DNA from: a bacterium UBP8_UBA6595
Lineage (GTDB): Bacteria > Margulisbacteria > Marinamargulisbacteria > UBA6595
Assembly: GCA_002433595.1 (NCBI GenBank)
Contig: DJIL01000044.1
Coordinates: 1-48,617 of the forward strand
Reading direction: 5' to 3'
Length of the DNA stretch: 48,617 nucleotides
Of the stretch, positions 16,819-23,444 are shown piece after piece; positions within the stretch are counted from its first letter, which is position 1, and each line of letters opens with the position of its first letter. Both the position numbers and the translations under genes were made by a program. The notes under the pieces are model-generated. The model saw only the letters and a program-made list of their open reading frames with translations, was not told the DNA's origin and ran no database searches.

Positions 16819-17217
16819 CTAGTGAACCGAACCAATGAGCTCGCCGCCCACTTTTGCTAAACGGGCCGCCTTACCACTCAACACACCCTTGCTCGTGGAT
16901 ACAAACACCAAGCCAAACCCACTATTGACCTTAGGAATCTGACTAAACGGAACATACACACGTTTACTGGATTTACTAATACGTTTTAATGTCCGAATAG
17001 CCGGGCTTTTATCCTGACGATATTTTAAACCAACAGAAATCGAACGCTTAAATGCGTTATCTTCTGTCACTGAGTAAGACTCAAGAAAGCCTTCTTGAGT
17101 CAAAATTTTACATAACGACTCTTTCAACTTTGAATGCGGGATAATAACGCTTTCATGCTGAACCATCAATGCGTTTCGAATCCGTGTAAACATATCTGCA
17201 ATTGGATCACATACCAT
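16819..17217 (-). CDS. rpsH: 30S ribosomal protein S8
   Basis: Early 30S assembly protein that binds 16S helix 21. 132 residues: DPIADMFTRIRNALMVQHESVIIPHSKLKE (4-33) at the N-terminus and VYVPFSQIPKVNSGFGLVFVSTSKGVLSGKAARLAKVGGELIGSV (~87-131), where the usual ISTSKGVMtdreAR is replaced by VSTSKGVLSGKAAR. 12 bp behind rpsN. Confidence 0.97.
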   Translation of the reverse strand: MVCDPIADMFTRIRNALMVQHESVIIPHSKLKESLCKILTQEGFLESYSVTEDNAFKRSISVGLKYRQDKSPAIRTLKRISKSSKRVYVPFSQIPKVNSGFGLVFVSTSKGVLSGKAARLAKVGGELIGSVH

Positions 17218-17229
17218 AACTAACCTCTC

Positions 17230-17412
17230 TTACCACGATGACTTTTTAATGCCAGGCAATACACCCGACGATGCCAACGAACGAAAACACAACCGACAAA
17301 TACCGAAAAACCGCATGTAACCTCGGGGACGCCCACAAACTGAGCATCGATTTCGATGCTGAACTGTCCCCTCCTTCTGCTTATTATTTATTCTCTTTGA
17401 TACCTTAGCCAT
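17230..17412 (-). CDS. rpsN: 30S ribosomal protein S14, zinc-binding type
   Basis: 30S head protein. This is the short zinc form (60 residues) with C23-x2-C26 and C39-x2-C42 and the RNRCSVCGRPRGYMRFFGICRLCFR core. The C-terminus is GVLPGIKKSSW, where KKxSW is the family's ending. The long zinc-free form is typical of Proteobacteria, so this type supports a different lineage. 20 bp behind rplE. Confidence 0.97.
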   Translation of the reverse strand: MAKVSKRINNKQKEGTVQHRNRCSVCGRPRGYMRFFGICRLCFRSLASSGVLPGIKKSSW

Positions 17413-17432
17413 TCCATACTCTCCAAACTATA

Positions 17433-18035
17433 TTATTCTCCAGCAAGCTTACGCTTGACTCCAACTCGAAACGGCATCCCGTAACATTTCAGCAAATCCA
17501 ATGCTTCATCATTTGTTTTTGCTGATGTCACAATTGTAATATCTAAACCACGCTCACGATCCGCTTCTCGATTTGCCTCTGGGAAAACCGAAGTATCCGT
17601 TAAGCCCAAGTTATAGTTTCCCGAACCATCAAATGCACGTAGCGATACGCCTCGAAAATCGCGAATTTTTGGCAAAGCTAAATGTATTAACTTTATCAAA
17701 AAAACCTTCGCTTTCTTGCCCCTTAGCGTTACCTTAACTCCATTAATTTGACCTTCACGTAATTTGAAGTTTGAAATTGATTTTTTAGCTATTGTTAACA
17801 CTGGCTTTTGGGCAGATATCTCAGCTAGTTGATCTATTGATATATCAATACATTTTGTATTTACAATAGCTTCCCCCAACCCACGATGCAATACAATTTT
17901 CACAATGTCTGGCACCTGCATAACATTGTCATAGTTGTACTTCTCTGACAACTCTTTAAACGCACGGGCTGAATAGTCTTCAATGACATGTACTGGTTTA
18001 TTTTTTTCTTTTGATGCTGCTTTACTATTTGCCAA
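17433..18035 (-). CDS. rplE: 50S ribosomal protein L5, probable TTG start
   Basis: Binds 5S rRNA and contacts P-site tRNA. Core motifs: YNYDNVMQVPDIVKIVLHRGLGEA, QKPVLTIAKKSISNFKLREGQINGVKVTLRGKKA and DFRGVSLRAFDGSGNYNLGL, the last being the L5 signature (SFDGRGNYtmGi). I choose TTG 18035 as start because a GGGAGAGG Shine-Dalgarno sits 5 nt upstream inside rplX, giving 200 residues and an 11-bp overlap with rplX; the frame extends seven residues further to ATG 18056, which is less well placed. The first ~20 residues (NSKAASKEKNKP) form a polar extension absent from most L5. Confidence 0.93.
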   Translation of the reverse strand: MANSKAASKEKNKPVHVIEDYSARAFKELSEKYNYDNVMQVPDIVKIVLHRGLGEAIVNTKCIDISIDQLAEISAQKPVLTIAKKSISNFKLREGQINGVKVTLRGKKAKVFLIKLIHLALPKIRDFRGVSLRAFDGSGNYNLGLTDTSVFPEANREADRERGLDITIVTSAKTNDEALDLLKCYGMPFRVGVKRKLAGE

Positions 18036-18342
18036 TTTCCTCTCCCGAACGAACACTTACACGAACCTTAGACCCATCGGACAGTGACTGAATACGAACA
18101 CGCGTTCCCTTACCGTCTTTGGGATCAACAACCATAACCTTTGACCAGCTAATTGGTGTTTCAATATCAAAAATACCGCCTTCTTGATTTTCCTGGCTAC
18201 GCTTTACACATTTCTTGCGAACCGCAACACCCTTAACTGTTATTTTTTCCTTGGCGATATTAACAGACAGAATTTCACCTTTAACCCCTTTGTCTTTACC
18301 TGAAACAACAATAACCTGATCACCTTTCTTGAATTTATTCAT
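18025..18342 (-). CDS. rplX: 50S ribosomal protein L24
   Basis: 50S assembly initiator. 105 residues: KKGDQVIVVSGKDKGVKGEILSVN (5-28) is the KOW motif, followed by VKGVAVRKKCVKRSQENQEGGIFDIETPISWSKVMVVDP (~37-75), the usual L24 body. C-terminus SVRSGEEIGK. Spacing to rplN is 12 bp, and the gene overlaps rplE. Confidence 0.96.
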   Translation of the reverse strand: MNKFKKGDQVIVVSGKDKGVKGEILSVNIAKEKITVKGVAVRKKCVKRSQENQEGGIFDIETPISWSKVMVVDPKDGKGTRVRIQSLSDGSKVRVSVRSGEEIGK

Positions 18343-18354
18343 GCTTTAAACCTC

Positions 18355-18726
18355 TTATAAAACCTCTGGCGCTAGGGACGAGATTTTAGAGTATTGCTCA
18401 TCTCGAACTTCTCGCGCAATTGGACCAAACACACGCGTAGCCAATGGCTCTTTATCCTTACCGCTTAGCAACACAACCGCATTGTCATCAAATTTAATAT
18501 TGCTTCCGTCTCGACGACGCTTTTTTGATACCGTCCGCACAACAACTGCTTTATGTATTTCACTTTTCTTTACTTGACCCGACGAACTTGCTTTTTTTAC
18601 AACAACGACAATAACGTCACCAACATATGCATACCGACGGCGTGTTCCACCTAGGACCTTAATACAGAGTACTTCTTTGGCGCCTGAATTATCTGCCACC
18701 TGCAATCGAGTCTCTTGCTGTATCAT
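18355..18726 (-). CDS. rplN: 50S ribosomal protein L14
   Basis: Part of an intersubunit bridge. From ATG 18726 the product is 123 residues, the standard length, starting MIQQETRLQVADNSGAKEVL, with VLGGTRRRYAYVGDVIVVVVKKA (~25-47) and the C-terminal VFGPIAREVRDEQYSKISSLAPEVL. A 13-residue longer frame would read into rpsQ; the ATGA overlap with the rpsQ stop and the family start support 18726. Confidence 0.97.
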   Translation of the reverse strand: MIQQETRLQVADNSGAKEVLCIKVLGGTRRRYAYVGDVIVVVVKKASSSGQVKKSEIHKAVVVRTVSKKRRRDGSNIKFDDNAVVLLSGKDKEPLATRVFGPIAREVRDEQYSKISSLAPEVL

Positions 18727-18977
18727 GACATAGCCCCGTCTACTTTTCTGGACACAAACCGCCATCGCTTCCGCTTACTTATTGGACGACAATCTGTAAT
18801 AACAACATTATCACCAACCGCTATTGTTTCATCCACGCAATGCACAAGGTATTTTTTGGAATAACGAACCACTTTTTGATATAAGGGATGTGGACGCCGA
18901 GTCTCCACAACAACCGATACTGTTTTTTCACCCGAAACCCTGATCACTTTTCCTACTTTTGTTTTATTTAGTCCCAT
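18723..18977 (-). CDS. rpsQ: 30S ribosomal protein S17
   Basis: Primary 16S rRNA-binding protein, OB fold, 84 residues. KTKVGKVIRVSGEKTVSVVVETRRPHPLYQKVVRYSKKYLVHCVDE (~5-50) and GDNVVITDCRPISKRKRWRFVSRKV are clearly S17 (usual ending of the motif is RPLSKTKRWRLV). Its ATG is 2 bp after the rpmC stop. A promoter-like pair inside rpmC ends right at this start; see the separate entry. Confidence 0.97.
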   Translation of the reverse strand: MGLNKTKVGKVIRVSGEKTVSVVVETRRPHPLYQKVVRYSKKYLVHCVDETIAVGDNVVITDCRPISKRKRWRFVSRKVDGAMS

Positions 18978-18979
18978 TA

Positions 18980-19144
18980 TTATATCCTATCGTTTATACG
19001 GGACTGCGTCAACAATTGTGCAATAGCGACCCGCTTTTTTTTCAATACTGAAGAGTCTTTCAAATCACCTCGGTAAAATTGAGTAAACAACTCACCCAAC
19101 TCTTGCTTTAAAGCAATCATTTTCTCGTTATCATTAGGCGACAT
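18980..19144 (-). CDS. rpmC: 50S ribosomal protein L29
   Basis: A small 50S protein at the tunnel exit, 54 residues, below usual length cut-offs. Minus-strand translation from ATG 19144 gives MSPNDNEKMIALKQELGEL, then FTQFYRGDLKDSSVLKKKRV and AIAQLLTQSRINDRI. This matches the L29 two-helix pattern: a leucine-rich first helix, the middle QxxxGxLxN region (here QFYRGDLKD), and KKRVAIAQLLT in place of the usual RRxIARxxT. Position between rplP and rpsQ is where L29 belongs. It overlaps rplP by 11 bp. Confidence 0.95.
   Translation of the reverse strand: MSPNDNEKMIALKQELGELFTQFYRGDLKDSSVLKKKRVAIAQLLTQSRINDRI
18984..19012 (-). promoter_or_regulatory. Possible internal promoter at the rpmC/rpsQ junction
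   Basis: Within rpmC the minus strand has TTGACG (19007-19012), 17 bp, TAGGAT (18984-18989), followed by a TATAAT at 18979-18984 nearer the start. The first 17 bases of this element match the rpmJ promoter at 16 positions. Transcription would start at about the rpsQ ATG. Because the -35 is inside a coding region this may be chance. Confidence 0.3.
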
Positions 19145-19559
19145 AAACGGACTCCTTATGCTTAAACTTTAATTTTTTAATCGGCAACTTGAATCCAGCC
19201 AACTGGAACGCCCGGCGAGCCACTTCTTCTGAAACACCTGCGAGTTCAAACAATATCTTGCCACGCTTTACTGGAGCGGCCCAGTATTTCAAATCACCCT
19301 TTCCTTTACCCATTCGAGTTTCGGCCGGCAATTCACTAATGGGCTTGTCTGGAAAAATGCGAATCCAAACCTTTCCGCCTCGCTTTATGTATCGTGTAAT
19401 TACACGCCGGGCAGCTTCAATTTGACGATCTGAAACAAATGCGCCCTCAAGCGCCTGTAAACCATAGTCCCCAAAGGAAACAGATGTTCCATTTCCAGCT
19501 AAACCCCGCAAACGACCCCGTTGCTTTTTCCTGTATTTTGTTTTTTTAGGCAATAACAT
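19134..19559 (-). CDS. rplP: 50S ribosomal protein L16
   Basis: Organises the aminoacyl-tRNA site of the 50S subunit. 141 residues starting MLLPKKTKYRKKQRGRLRGLA, with ALEGAFVSDRQIEAARRVITRYIKRGGKVWIRIFPDKPI (~36-74), the arginine-containing PAETRMGKGKGDLKYWAAPVKRGKILFEL (~79-107) and a normal C-terminus. 11 bp behind rpsC. Confidence 0.98.
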   Translation of the reverse strand: MLLPKKTKYRKKQRGRLRGLAGNGTSVSFGDYGLQALEGAFVSDRQIEAARRVITRYIKRGGKVWIRIFPDKPISELPAETRMGKGKGDLKYWAAPVKRGKILFELAGVSEEVARRAFQLAGFKLPIKKLKFKHKESVYVA

Positions 19560-19570
19560 TAATAATCTCC

Positions 19571-20239
19571 TTACTCTTGCTCACTTATTTTTACTGGCAA
19601 TGTATCGGATTTTATATTAGAGGCTTCTCCGGTAAAGACCCACACTTTAATACCAATAATGCCATACGTTGTATGCGCTTCACATGTCGCATACTTAATT
19701 TTTGCTCGGAATGTGTGCAATGGAACTCGCCCCTCTCTATACCATTCTCGACGCGCAATCTCAGCACCTGCTAATCGACCGGAACATTCCACACGAATAC
19801 CTTGAGCACCCGATTTCATTGCACGCTGAACAACCGCTTTCATGGCCCGCCGAAAGTGGAATCGCTTCTCTAATTGAGCAGCCAGTGTTTCTGAAATCAA
19901 TTGAGCACTCGTCTCAATACTCTTTTCTTCTTTAATGCTTATGTTAACATCGCATTGCAATTTATCACGAAGGGCTTGCCGTAAAATAGCAATGTCCCCG
20001 CCTCCTTTACCAATAATCAAACCCGGTCGAGATGCATAAACTTCAATACTGACATGCCCAGACTTTCGAAATATTCGAACATTTGATATTCCAGCCCCTT
20101 TCAGCTTTTTCTTAATATGCGTTCGAACCTCGAGATCCTGGAGTAAGTAGCTTGCATAATGCTCTTTAGAAAACCATACGCTACTTGACTCCTCAACAAT
20201 GCCCAACCGCAATGCAGTTGGATTCGATTTCTGTCCCAT
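19571..20239 (-). CDS. rpsC: 30S ribosomal protein S3
   Basis: 30S protein lining the mRNA entry tunnel. 222 residues: MGQKSNPTALRLGI at the start, a KH domain with VSIEVYASRPGLIIGKGGGDI (~64-84; GxxG loop GKGG), and the C-terminal MKSGAQGIRVECSGRLAGAEIARREWYREGRVPLHTFRAKIKYA (~141-184). Start shares one base with the rplV stop (TAATG). Confidence 0.98.
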   Translation of the reverse strand: MGQKSNPTALRLGIVEESSSVWFSKEHYASYLLQDLEVRTHIKKKLKGAGISNVRIFRKSGHVSIEVYASRPGLIIGKGGGDIAILRQALRDKLQCDVNISIKEEKSIETSAQLISETLAAQLEKRFHFRRAMKAVVQRAMKSGAQGIRVECSGRLAGAEIARREWYREGRVPLHTFRAKIKYATCEAHTTYGIIGIKVWVFTGEASNIKSDTLPVKISEQE

Positions 20240-20604
20240 TACACTTCACCTCCTGGCGCACTAACATGCACATCAATGTGCGATGAACGTTTTAAAATTT
20301 GACACATCCGACCCTTTGCTCGTGGGCGATGCCGTTTCATTACTGGTGCTTCATTAATCATAATCAGCGCTACCTGAGCGGCAGCCTCATCTACTGTGAT
20401 TCCTGTTTGCTTAACATTGGCGTAAGCTGAACGAACAACCTTTGCAAGCAACAACGCGCCCTTATGAGGCAAGTTATCCAAGACACCCAATGCCACGTGA
20501 ACTGACTTGCCACGCACCAGGTTTGCAATACGCCGAACTTTAGATGGAGAAATTCGAACATACCGAGCGATTGCTCGTTTTTGTGTAGTAGTTTCAACTG
20601 TCAT
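20239..20604 (-). CDS. rplV: 50S ribosomal protein L22
   Basis: Forms part of the exit-tunnel constriction. 121 residues: YVRISPSKVRRIANLVRGKSVHVAL (15-39), LLAKVVRSAYANVKQ (~52-66), and the tunnel hairpin near APVMKRHRPRAKGRMCQILKRSSHIDV (~91-117). Ends and starts are coupled to rpsC and rpsS through one-base overlaps. Confidence 0.97.
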   Translation of the reverse strand: MTVETTTQKRAIARYVRISPSKVRRIANLVRGKSVHVALGVLDNLPHKGALLLAKVVRSAYANVKQTGITVDEAAAQVALIMINEAPVMKRHRPRAKGRMCQILKRSSHIDVHVSAPGGEV

Positions 20605-20867
20605 TATTTCTGCCCCGCATGAGCCCTGAAGGTTCTTGTAAATGCAAACTCGCCCAGTTTACACCCAACCTTGTCTTCAGAAATGTGTACCGGGATGTGT
20701 TTTTTTCCATTGTGCACACCAATCGTTAGGCCAACCATTTCAGGAATAACCATTGACCCTCGAGACCACGTAATAATAATATTAGAACTCCCAGATTCTT
20801 TTGCTGCTAAAACTTTTTTTAACAATGACGCCTCAACAAAGGGTCCCTTTTTTAATGACCTAGCCAT
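20604..20867 (-). CDS. rpsS: 30S ribosomal protein S19
   Basis: 30S head protein that contacts the A-site finger. 87 residues: MARSLKKGPFVEASLLKKV, ITWSRGSMVIPEMVGLTIGVHNGKKHIPVHISEDKVGCKLGEFAFTRTFRAH (~33-84), nearly canonical (family: TWSRRStIlPefvGhTiaVhnGrkhvPVyit). 15 bp behind rplB. Confidence 0.98.
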   Translation of the reverse strand: MARSLKKGPFVEASLLKKVLAAKESGSSNIIITWSRGSMVIPEMVGLTIGVHNGKKHIPVHISEDKVGCKLGEFAFTRTFRAHAGQK

Positions 20868-20882
20868 ACCTCATTACTCCTA

Positions 20883-21701
20883 CTACTTTCTCACTCTAAC
20901 AATTAGCGCGTCGGATCGCTTATTTTTCTTTCGGGTTTTCTTAAATACGGACTTGCCCCATTTAGTTCTTGGCCCCGCCGCTCCAACCGGCGCTTTTCCT
21001 TCTCCACCACCATGCGGATGATCACACGCGTTCATAGCGGCTCCACGAACAACCGGACGCTTACCACGCCACCGATTTGCACCAGCTTTTCCGATTTTCT
21101 TGTTCCGATTATCGGCATTACCAACTTGACCAATAACTGCGTAGCAATTAATATGCACTTTTCGAACTTCACCGGATGGCAACTTAATCATCGCATAATC
21201 TCCATACTTGGACAGCAGAGACGCTGAAGCCCCGGCTGAGCGAACCAGCTTAGCCCCCCCTCGAATATTAATTTCAATATTATGGATATCAGATCCCGGT
21301 GGAATCATATGCAATGGCAACGCATTTCCTGGACGAATCTCAGCTTTTTCTCCGGAAACAACACTATCCCCAACCTTGGATTTGCTCGGAGCTATAATAT
21401 ACCCTTTGGCTCCGTTTTCGTAAACAATTAGCGCCAGAGCAGCTGTTCGGTTTGGATCGTACTCAAACCGAACAATGCGACCCGGAACTGTTGGCCATTT
21501 TGAAAACGTTACTTCACGGTACTGCCGTCGAGATCCGCCACCTCGATGACGAACTGTAATTTTACCTGAATTGTTTCGACCTGCTTTTTTCTTCAGCGGC
21601 TTCAACAAAGAGGCTTCTGCTGGCCCCCGATACCCTTCATGAACAAGGACTTCGCGTTGACGAAGACCATTAGATGTTGCTTTATATTTTTTTGTTGCCA
21701 T
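20883..21701 (-). CDS. rplB: 50S ribosomal protein L2
   Basis: Required for subunit association and peptidyl transfer. 272 residues. KPLKKKAGRNNSGKITVRHRGGGSRRQYR (~34-62) at the N-terminus; the C-terminal signature RGAAMNACDHPHGGGEGKAP (~218-237) includes the conserved histidine near the peptidyl-transferase centre (His229 in E. coli, within DHPHGGGEG). C-terminal KTRKKNKRSDALIVRVRK. 13 bp behind rplW. Confidence 0.98.
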   Translation of the reverse strand: MATKKYKATSNGLRQREVLVHEGYRGPAEASLLKPLKKKAGRNNSGKITVRHRGGGSRRQYREVTFSKWPTVPGRIVRFEYDPNRTAALALIVYENGAKGYIIAPSKSKVGDSVVSGEKAEIRPGNALPLHMIPPGSDIHNIEINIRGGAKLVRSAGASASLLSKYGDYAMIKLPSGEVRKVHINCYAVIGQVGNADNRNKKIGKAGANRWRGKRPVVRGAAMNACDHPHGGGEGKAPVGAAGPRTKWGKSVFKKTRKKNKRSDALIVRVRK

Positions 21702-21714
21702 CGTTTATACCTTA

Positions 21715-21999
21715 TTACACCAATGCCTTTAATTTTTCAAAACTTTCTGAGTCCCGAACGGTCACAATTACTTTTTGACGCTCTTTGGTAAACCCAACAA
21801 TTCGACCACGCCGACGCTTCTTAGATTCCTTAACTAGCGTGTGAATGGAATCAACGGAAACGCCATGGGTTTCTGAAAAATACTGCTTCCACTGAATCTT
21901 ATTGAGTCTAGACCCTAGGTTTAGAAAAACAATTTTATTTTGAGACACTAAATCATTTGTCTTTTCTGATAAATATGGTTTTAATCGAACATCAAACAC
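21715..21999 (-). CDS. rplW: 50S ribosomal protein L23, GTG start
   Basis: Docking site for trigger factor and SRP at the tunnel exit. 94 residues with VRLKPYLSEKTNDLVSQNKIVFLN (4-27) in place of the usual P-x-xTEK, and a basic loop KESKKRRRGRIVGFTKERQKVIVTV (~57-81). The start is GTG 21999, overlapping the rplD stop by 8 bp, with AGGAG seven bases upstream. Somewhat divergent but in the expected place. Confidence 0.93.
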   Translation of the reverse strand: MFDVRLKPYLSEKTNDLVSQNKIVFLNLGSRLNKIQWKQYFSETHGVSVDSIHTLVKESKKRRRGRIVGFTKERQKVIVTVRDSESFEKLKALV

Positions 22000-22603
22000 A
22001 ATATAACTCCTGAAATTTTACTAGCTGGTCACGAAATACAACAATAGAATCAGCGCGCAATATAGACTCCAGAGGAATATCTGTAATCAAGCACACATCA
22101 ACATTAGGATAGTTAAAAAATGATAACGGACGATCCACATCGTCTACGAGACATAAGAATCGAACGTTGCCGGCACCAAATAAGCCCCGCCACTCTTTCG
22201 CTTTCATTGCCTCCGGAGACGGCGCGTCTAAAACAACTAATTTACTTGCATTCATCGCCAATGCGGACACAACGCCAAGCTTAGCCACTTTCTTAGGTAA
22301 ATCTGTACTCATGTCCCGGGTCACACGCCCAAAGGCCTTGCCACCACCCACCATTAGCGGCGATCTGGACCCCCCTTTTCGGGCTCGGCCAGTTCCTTTT
22401 TGGCGATACATTTTTTTACCCCCCCCACGAACATCTTTCCGACTCTTAAATGTCCCAGTTCCACTTCGCTCTCGCTTACGCTGATGCTGGTACATTAAAT
22501 AAACTAAATGCTCGTTGGCATGGTGATCACTTAATGGAAACGCCACGGACTCTTGACCAACGGCATCCCCTGAAAAATTCAAGATATTTATCGAAACACT
22601 CAT
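21992..22603 (-). CDS. rplD: 50S ribosomal protein L4
   Basis: 50S assembly protein and part of the exit tunnel; in some bacteria also an operon repressor. 203 residues; the tunnel loop is seen at RKRERSGTGTFKSRKDVRGGGKKMYRQKGTGRARKGGSRSPLMVGGGKAFG (~42-92). Rest is the Rossmann-like L4 core. The ATG overlaps the rplC stop (ATGA). Whether it autoregulates here cannot be read from the leader. Confidence 0.96.
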   Translation of the reverse strand: MSVSINILNFSGDAVGQESVAFPLSDHHANEHLVYLMYQHQRKRERSGTGTFKSRKDVRGGGKKMYRQKGTGRARKGGSRSPLMVGGGKAFGRVTRDMSTDLPKKVAKLGVVSALAMNASKLVVLDAPSPEAMKAKEWRGLFGAGNVRFLCLVDDVDRPLSFFNYPNVDVCLITDIPLESILRADSIVVFRDQLVKFQELYCV

Positions 22604-23244
22604 AATCCGACCCCCACAACTACGAGACCGCCTTCAGCCCCTGGAACACCGCCAGCAAGAAATAGTAGCCCTTCGGATTCATCTACACGAACAACCCGAA
22701 GCCCCTGGACTGTAACCATGGTATTTCCGTATTGACCGGCCATTTTTTTACCCTTCAATACGCGACCTGGCGTTGTGCCGCCCCCAATTGACCCTGTAAT
22801 TCGATGACTCTTTGACCCATGTGTTTCAGGACCTCTACGAAAGTTCCACCGACGAATTGTACCCGAAAACCCACGCCCTTTCGATTTGCTCCGAACGAAT
22901 ACGCGCTCGTCCGATACAAATTGACTTAAAGATAGCGACTCTCCCACAGACAGGGGGGTATCTGTTGATTGATCAAACAGTACTTCTGTCAACCACTTGT
23001 GTACGTCTAGAGACCGCTTTTTGAATTGGCCCATGTGTGGTTTTGTGCACCGCGACAAACGTGGCGTACCGTATCCCAGTACGATTCGTTTGGGATCTGT
23101 CTCGTTTTCCTCTGAAGTATCCATAACCACTGAAGGGACTAGCTTAAGGGCTGTGACGGACACAACGTTTCCGGTATCTTCCATAATTAGCTGGGTCATC
23201 CCTACTTTCTTAAATATTCCTAATTTCTTTACTACTTTTTTCAT
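22600..23244 (-). CDS. rplC: 50S ribosomal protein L3
   Basis: Early 50S assembly protein. 214 residues: LGIFKKVGMTQLIMEDTGNVVSVTALKL (8-35), the finger region SKSKGRGFSGTIRRWNFRRGPETHGSKSHRITGSIGGGTTPGRVLKGKKMAGQYGN (~118-174), all characteristic. It is the first gene of the ribosomal cluster here; rpsJ is not upstream and must be elsewhere. Only a weak GAG-type ribosome binding site precedes ATG 23244. Divergent from bioA. Confidence 0.97.
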   Translation of the reverse strand: MKKVVKKLGIFKKVGMTQLIMEDTGNVVSVTALKLVPSVVMDTSEENETDPKRIVLGYGTPRLSRCTKPHMGQFKKRSLDVHKWLTEVLFDQSTDTPLSVGESLSLSQFVSDERVFVRSKSKGRGFSGTIRRWNFRRGPETHGSKSHRITGSIGGGTTPGRVLKGKKMAGQYGNTMVTVQGLRVVRVDESEGLLFLAGGVPGAEGGLVVVGVGL

Positions 23245-23357
23245 TATTATCTCAAACTAAACTCTCTTATACAAAAAACTTTAAAATTAATAAGCCAATG
23301 GAACTGAAAATGCACCTTAAAATATTTGGCTCTTACCGCTAAAAATCAAGTCTGTTA

Positions 23358-23386
23358 ATACTAACGTACATTTTTTTGGATTGCAA
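23358..23386 (-). promoter_or_regulatory. Candidate main promoter of the ribosomal block (rplC)
   Basis: In the 200-bp gap between rplC and bioA (23245-23444, no gene) the minus strand reads TTGCAA (23381-23386), 17 bp, TAGTAT (23358-23363). Both boxes match consensus at four positions. The predicted leader to rplC is ~110 nt, long enough for regulatory RNA structure, though I see no strong hairpin. It is the most likely driver of the rplC-map segment. Confidence 0.5.
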
Positions 23387-23390
23387 GCCC

Positions 23391-23403
23391 CCAAAATTTT
23401 TGG
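23391..23403. promoter_or_regulatory. Inverted repeat between divergent rplC and bioA promoters
   Basis: CCAAAA-T-TTTTGG, a perfect 6-bp inverted repeat with a single central base, lies between the two divergent -35 boxes and overlaps the first bases of the bioA -35 (TTGGCG at 23400). The position would suit an operator acting on bioA. It does not resemble the BirA biotin operator, and short AT-rich repeats are common by chance. Confidence 0.25.
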
Positions 23404-23428
23404 CGAACGAATTTCTATATGGTATAAC
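23400..23428 (+). promoter_or_regulatory. Sigma-70-type promoter for bioA
   Basis: TTGGCG (23400-23405), 17-bp spacer, TATAAC (23423-23428; five of six). The expected start near 23435 leaves only ~10 nt before ATG 23445, with no Shine-Dalgarno, so the message may be nearly leaderless. Confidence 0.7.
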
Positions 23429-23444
23429 TAGTAAGTAATCAATA

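Noticed and set aside
23245..23444. Search for a BirA operator or a leader RNA before bioA and rplC
   Set aside because: No TTGTAAACC-type palindrome and no strong hairpin seen; only the short inverted repeat is listed.
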